This document shows, one piece after another, positions 5,314 to 6,509 of a stretch of DNA of 6,509 nucleotides. A model generated the notes under the pieces. The model was not told where the DNA came from, made no database searches, and saw only the letters and a program-made list of their open reading frames with translations. The position numbers were made by a program, and so were the translations under genes. Each line of letters starts with the position of its first letter. Positions within the stretch are counted from its first letter, which is position 1. The DNA is from Acidiferrobacterales bacterium (GTDB lineage: Bacteria; Pseudomonadota; Gammaproteobacteria; Acidiferrobacterales; Sulfurifustaceae): contig CAKKQL010000059.1 of assembly GCA_919902095.1 (NCBI GenBank), positions 1 through 6,509 of the forward strand, written 5' to 3'.

Positions 5314-6509
5314 ATGTCACTGCACAGGGATCATGTCAGCCACGTATTCATTCACGAGGAAGAACTTTCCGCTACGCGCTTCCGCGACCTGAAACTTGGG
5401 TCCGCGTTCCAGCCGATCATCAGCCTGTCGCACCGGCGTGTCGTCGGCCACGAGGCACTGTTGCGGGCGTGCACGCCGGAGGGGAAGGCCGTGTCTCCGC
5501 CCGCCGTATTCGCGCTGGCGGTGGACGGTCGCGAAACCGTGCAACTCGACCGGCTCTGCCGGACGCTGCACGTCCGCAACTACATCGCTGACGCGCCTTC
5601 CGAGACCTGGCTGTTTTTGAATGTATCGGCGGCAGTCGTGGTTGAAGGGCGGCAGTATGGAGCATTCTTCGAGCAGATGCTCGCTGCCTGCGGGTTTTCG
5701 GCTCACCGGATCGTGGTCGAGATACTGGAAGGTGCCGTGAGTGACGAGACGCGGCTCGCCGCCGCGGCGGATTATTATCGTTCGCTCGGTTGTCTCGTCG
5801 CGATCGACGATTTTGGCGCCGGCCATTCGAGTTTCGAGCGCATCTGGCGTCTGCGGCCGGACATCGTGAAGCTCGATCGCCACATTATCGCCACAGCGGT
5901 GGCTGATGCGCGCGCCATGCGCATGACTAACAACATGGTGTCCATGCTGCATGAGGCGGGCAGCCTGGTCCTGGTCGAGGGAGTGGAGACGACGGAGCAG
6001 GCGCTGGCCGCCATGGAGACCGATGCCGATTTCGCGCAAGGTTATTGCCTTGGCCGGCCTGCACCCGTGCCGGTCGCGCCTGATCCCTGCGGCATTCTCG
6101 AACCGTTATGCCATGATTTTCATAGCCGTGTGCGCACCCGTTCTGACGCACATTCCCGGGTGTTCGTCCGGTTCAGGGAGCCGATGACGCGCGTCGTGGC
6201 GCAGCTGTGTACGCGCGAGAGCCTGAGGGACGCCAGCACGGAACTGGTCGGAGAAACCGGCTTCCGTCGCGCTTACTTGCTCGATGAAAATGGATTTCAA
6301 ATTGACAGCAATATCGAGGATCCCCGACCTCGCGACCCGCGCTACGCGCCGCTCGTAAACGCGCGCGGTGCCAACTGGTTCCGCCGTCCGTACTTTCGCA
6401 AGGCCATCGCCCGTCCGGGGGAGCTGCAGCGGACCCGCCCCTATCTTTCTATTACCGACGCGTGCATGTGCGTTACGTTGTCCATTGCCTTCAAGATGAA
6501 CGGCGAAAG
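5314..6509 (+). CDS. EAL-domain cyclic di-GMP phosphodiesterase with C-terminal Cache/PAS-like domain, partial
   Basis: Open to the right edge with 398 complete codons and no stop. It should hydrolyse cyclic di-GMP to pGpG in the cytoplasm. The EAL domain spans about 25-255 and keeps the residues needed for metal binding and catalysis: E47 (EAL, 47-49), N103, E136, E139, D165-D166 in DDFGAG, K186, E222 and Q242. Spacing from D166 through K186, E222 and Q242 (20, 36, 20) equals that of the active enzyme RocR as I recall it, so activity is expected. From about 280 a second domain follows. Its segments RRAYLLDENGFQID (304-317) and ANWFRRPYFRKA (354-365) resemble Cache/PDC or YkuI_C-type sensor domains. 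No transmembrane helix precedes it, so it would sense an internal signal. The ATG at 5314 has GGGAGGA eight bases upstream. Its C-terminal end is not seen. Confidence 0.9.
   Translation, partial: MSLHRDHVSHVFIHEEELSATRFRDLKLGSAFQPIISLSHRRVVGHEALLRACTPEGKAVSPPAVFALAVDGRETVQLDRLCRTLHVRNYIADAPSETWLFLNVSAAVVVEGRQYGAFFEQMLAACGFSAHRIVVEILEGAVSDETRLAAAADYYRSLGCLVAIDDFGAGHSSFERIWRLRPDIVKLDRHIIATAVADARAMRMTNNMVSMLHEAGSLVLVEGVETTEQALAAMETDADFAQGYCLGRPAPVPVAPDPCGILEPLCHDFHSRVRTRSDAHSRVFVRFREPMTRVVAQLCTRESLRDASTELVGETGFRRAYLLDENGFQIDSNIEDPRPRDPRYAPLVNARGANWFRRPYFRKAIARPGELQRTRPYLSITDACMCVTLSIAFKMNGE

Noticed and set aside
1..6509. Search for CRISPR arrays, insertion sequences, tRNA or rRNA genes and integration sites
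   Set aside because: No direct-repeat array, transposase-like reading frame, paired inverted ends or tRNA-like fold was seen; gene content and composition look uniform.

Overview
The window is GC-rich (roughly 60-65% by eye), every gene reads on the plus strand, and the gaps are short. It looks like a Pseudomonadota chromosome, probably beta- or gammaproteobacterial. The NasT-type regulator, the Tat-exported NrtA-like binding protein and the GGDEF/EAL enzymes support this, but genus cannot be decided from the sequence alone.

Layout. Positions 1-123 are the last 40 codons of an ANTAR-domain antiterminator (nasT). Positions 124-318 are an untranslated leader. It starts with three consecutive hairpins (131-152, 160-181, 184-201), each with a six-base AAUGNN loop, the A1/G4 hexaloop that ANTAR proteins recognise. 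The third hairpin shares its 3' arm with the 5' arm of a strong intrinsic terminator (193-239). Positions 319-3351 encode a complete nitrate ABC importer: the periplasmic binding protein nrtA, the permease nrtB and the ATPase nrtC. Positions 3366-3884 encode an unrecognised soluble protein of 172 residues. Positions 3860-5296 encode a PAS-GAF-GGDEF diguanylate cyclase that overlaps it. Positions 5314-6509 encode an EAL phosphodiesterase followed by a Cache/PAS-like domain, cut by the window edge.

How it fits together. In the known NasS-NasT scheme, NasS (an NrtA-like cytoplasmic sensor, expected left of the window) holds NasT until nitrate or nitrite is present. Free NasT then binds leader hairpins and stops the terminator from forming. 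Here this switch sits directly upstream of the transporter genes. No convincing promoter or terminator is visible between nrtA and the EAL gene; gaps are 27, 75, 14, -25 and 17 bases. A single nitrate-gated transcript may therefore also carry enzymes that make and degrade cyclic di-GMP.

Most notable points: three ANTAR hairpins where the described motif has two; the mutually exclusive third hairpin and terminator; the leader starting only seven bases after the nasT stop codon; and the apparent coupling of a nitrate uptake operon to an uncharacterised protein plus a cyclic di-GMP synthase/phosphodiesterase pair.
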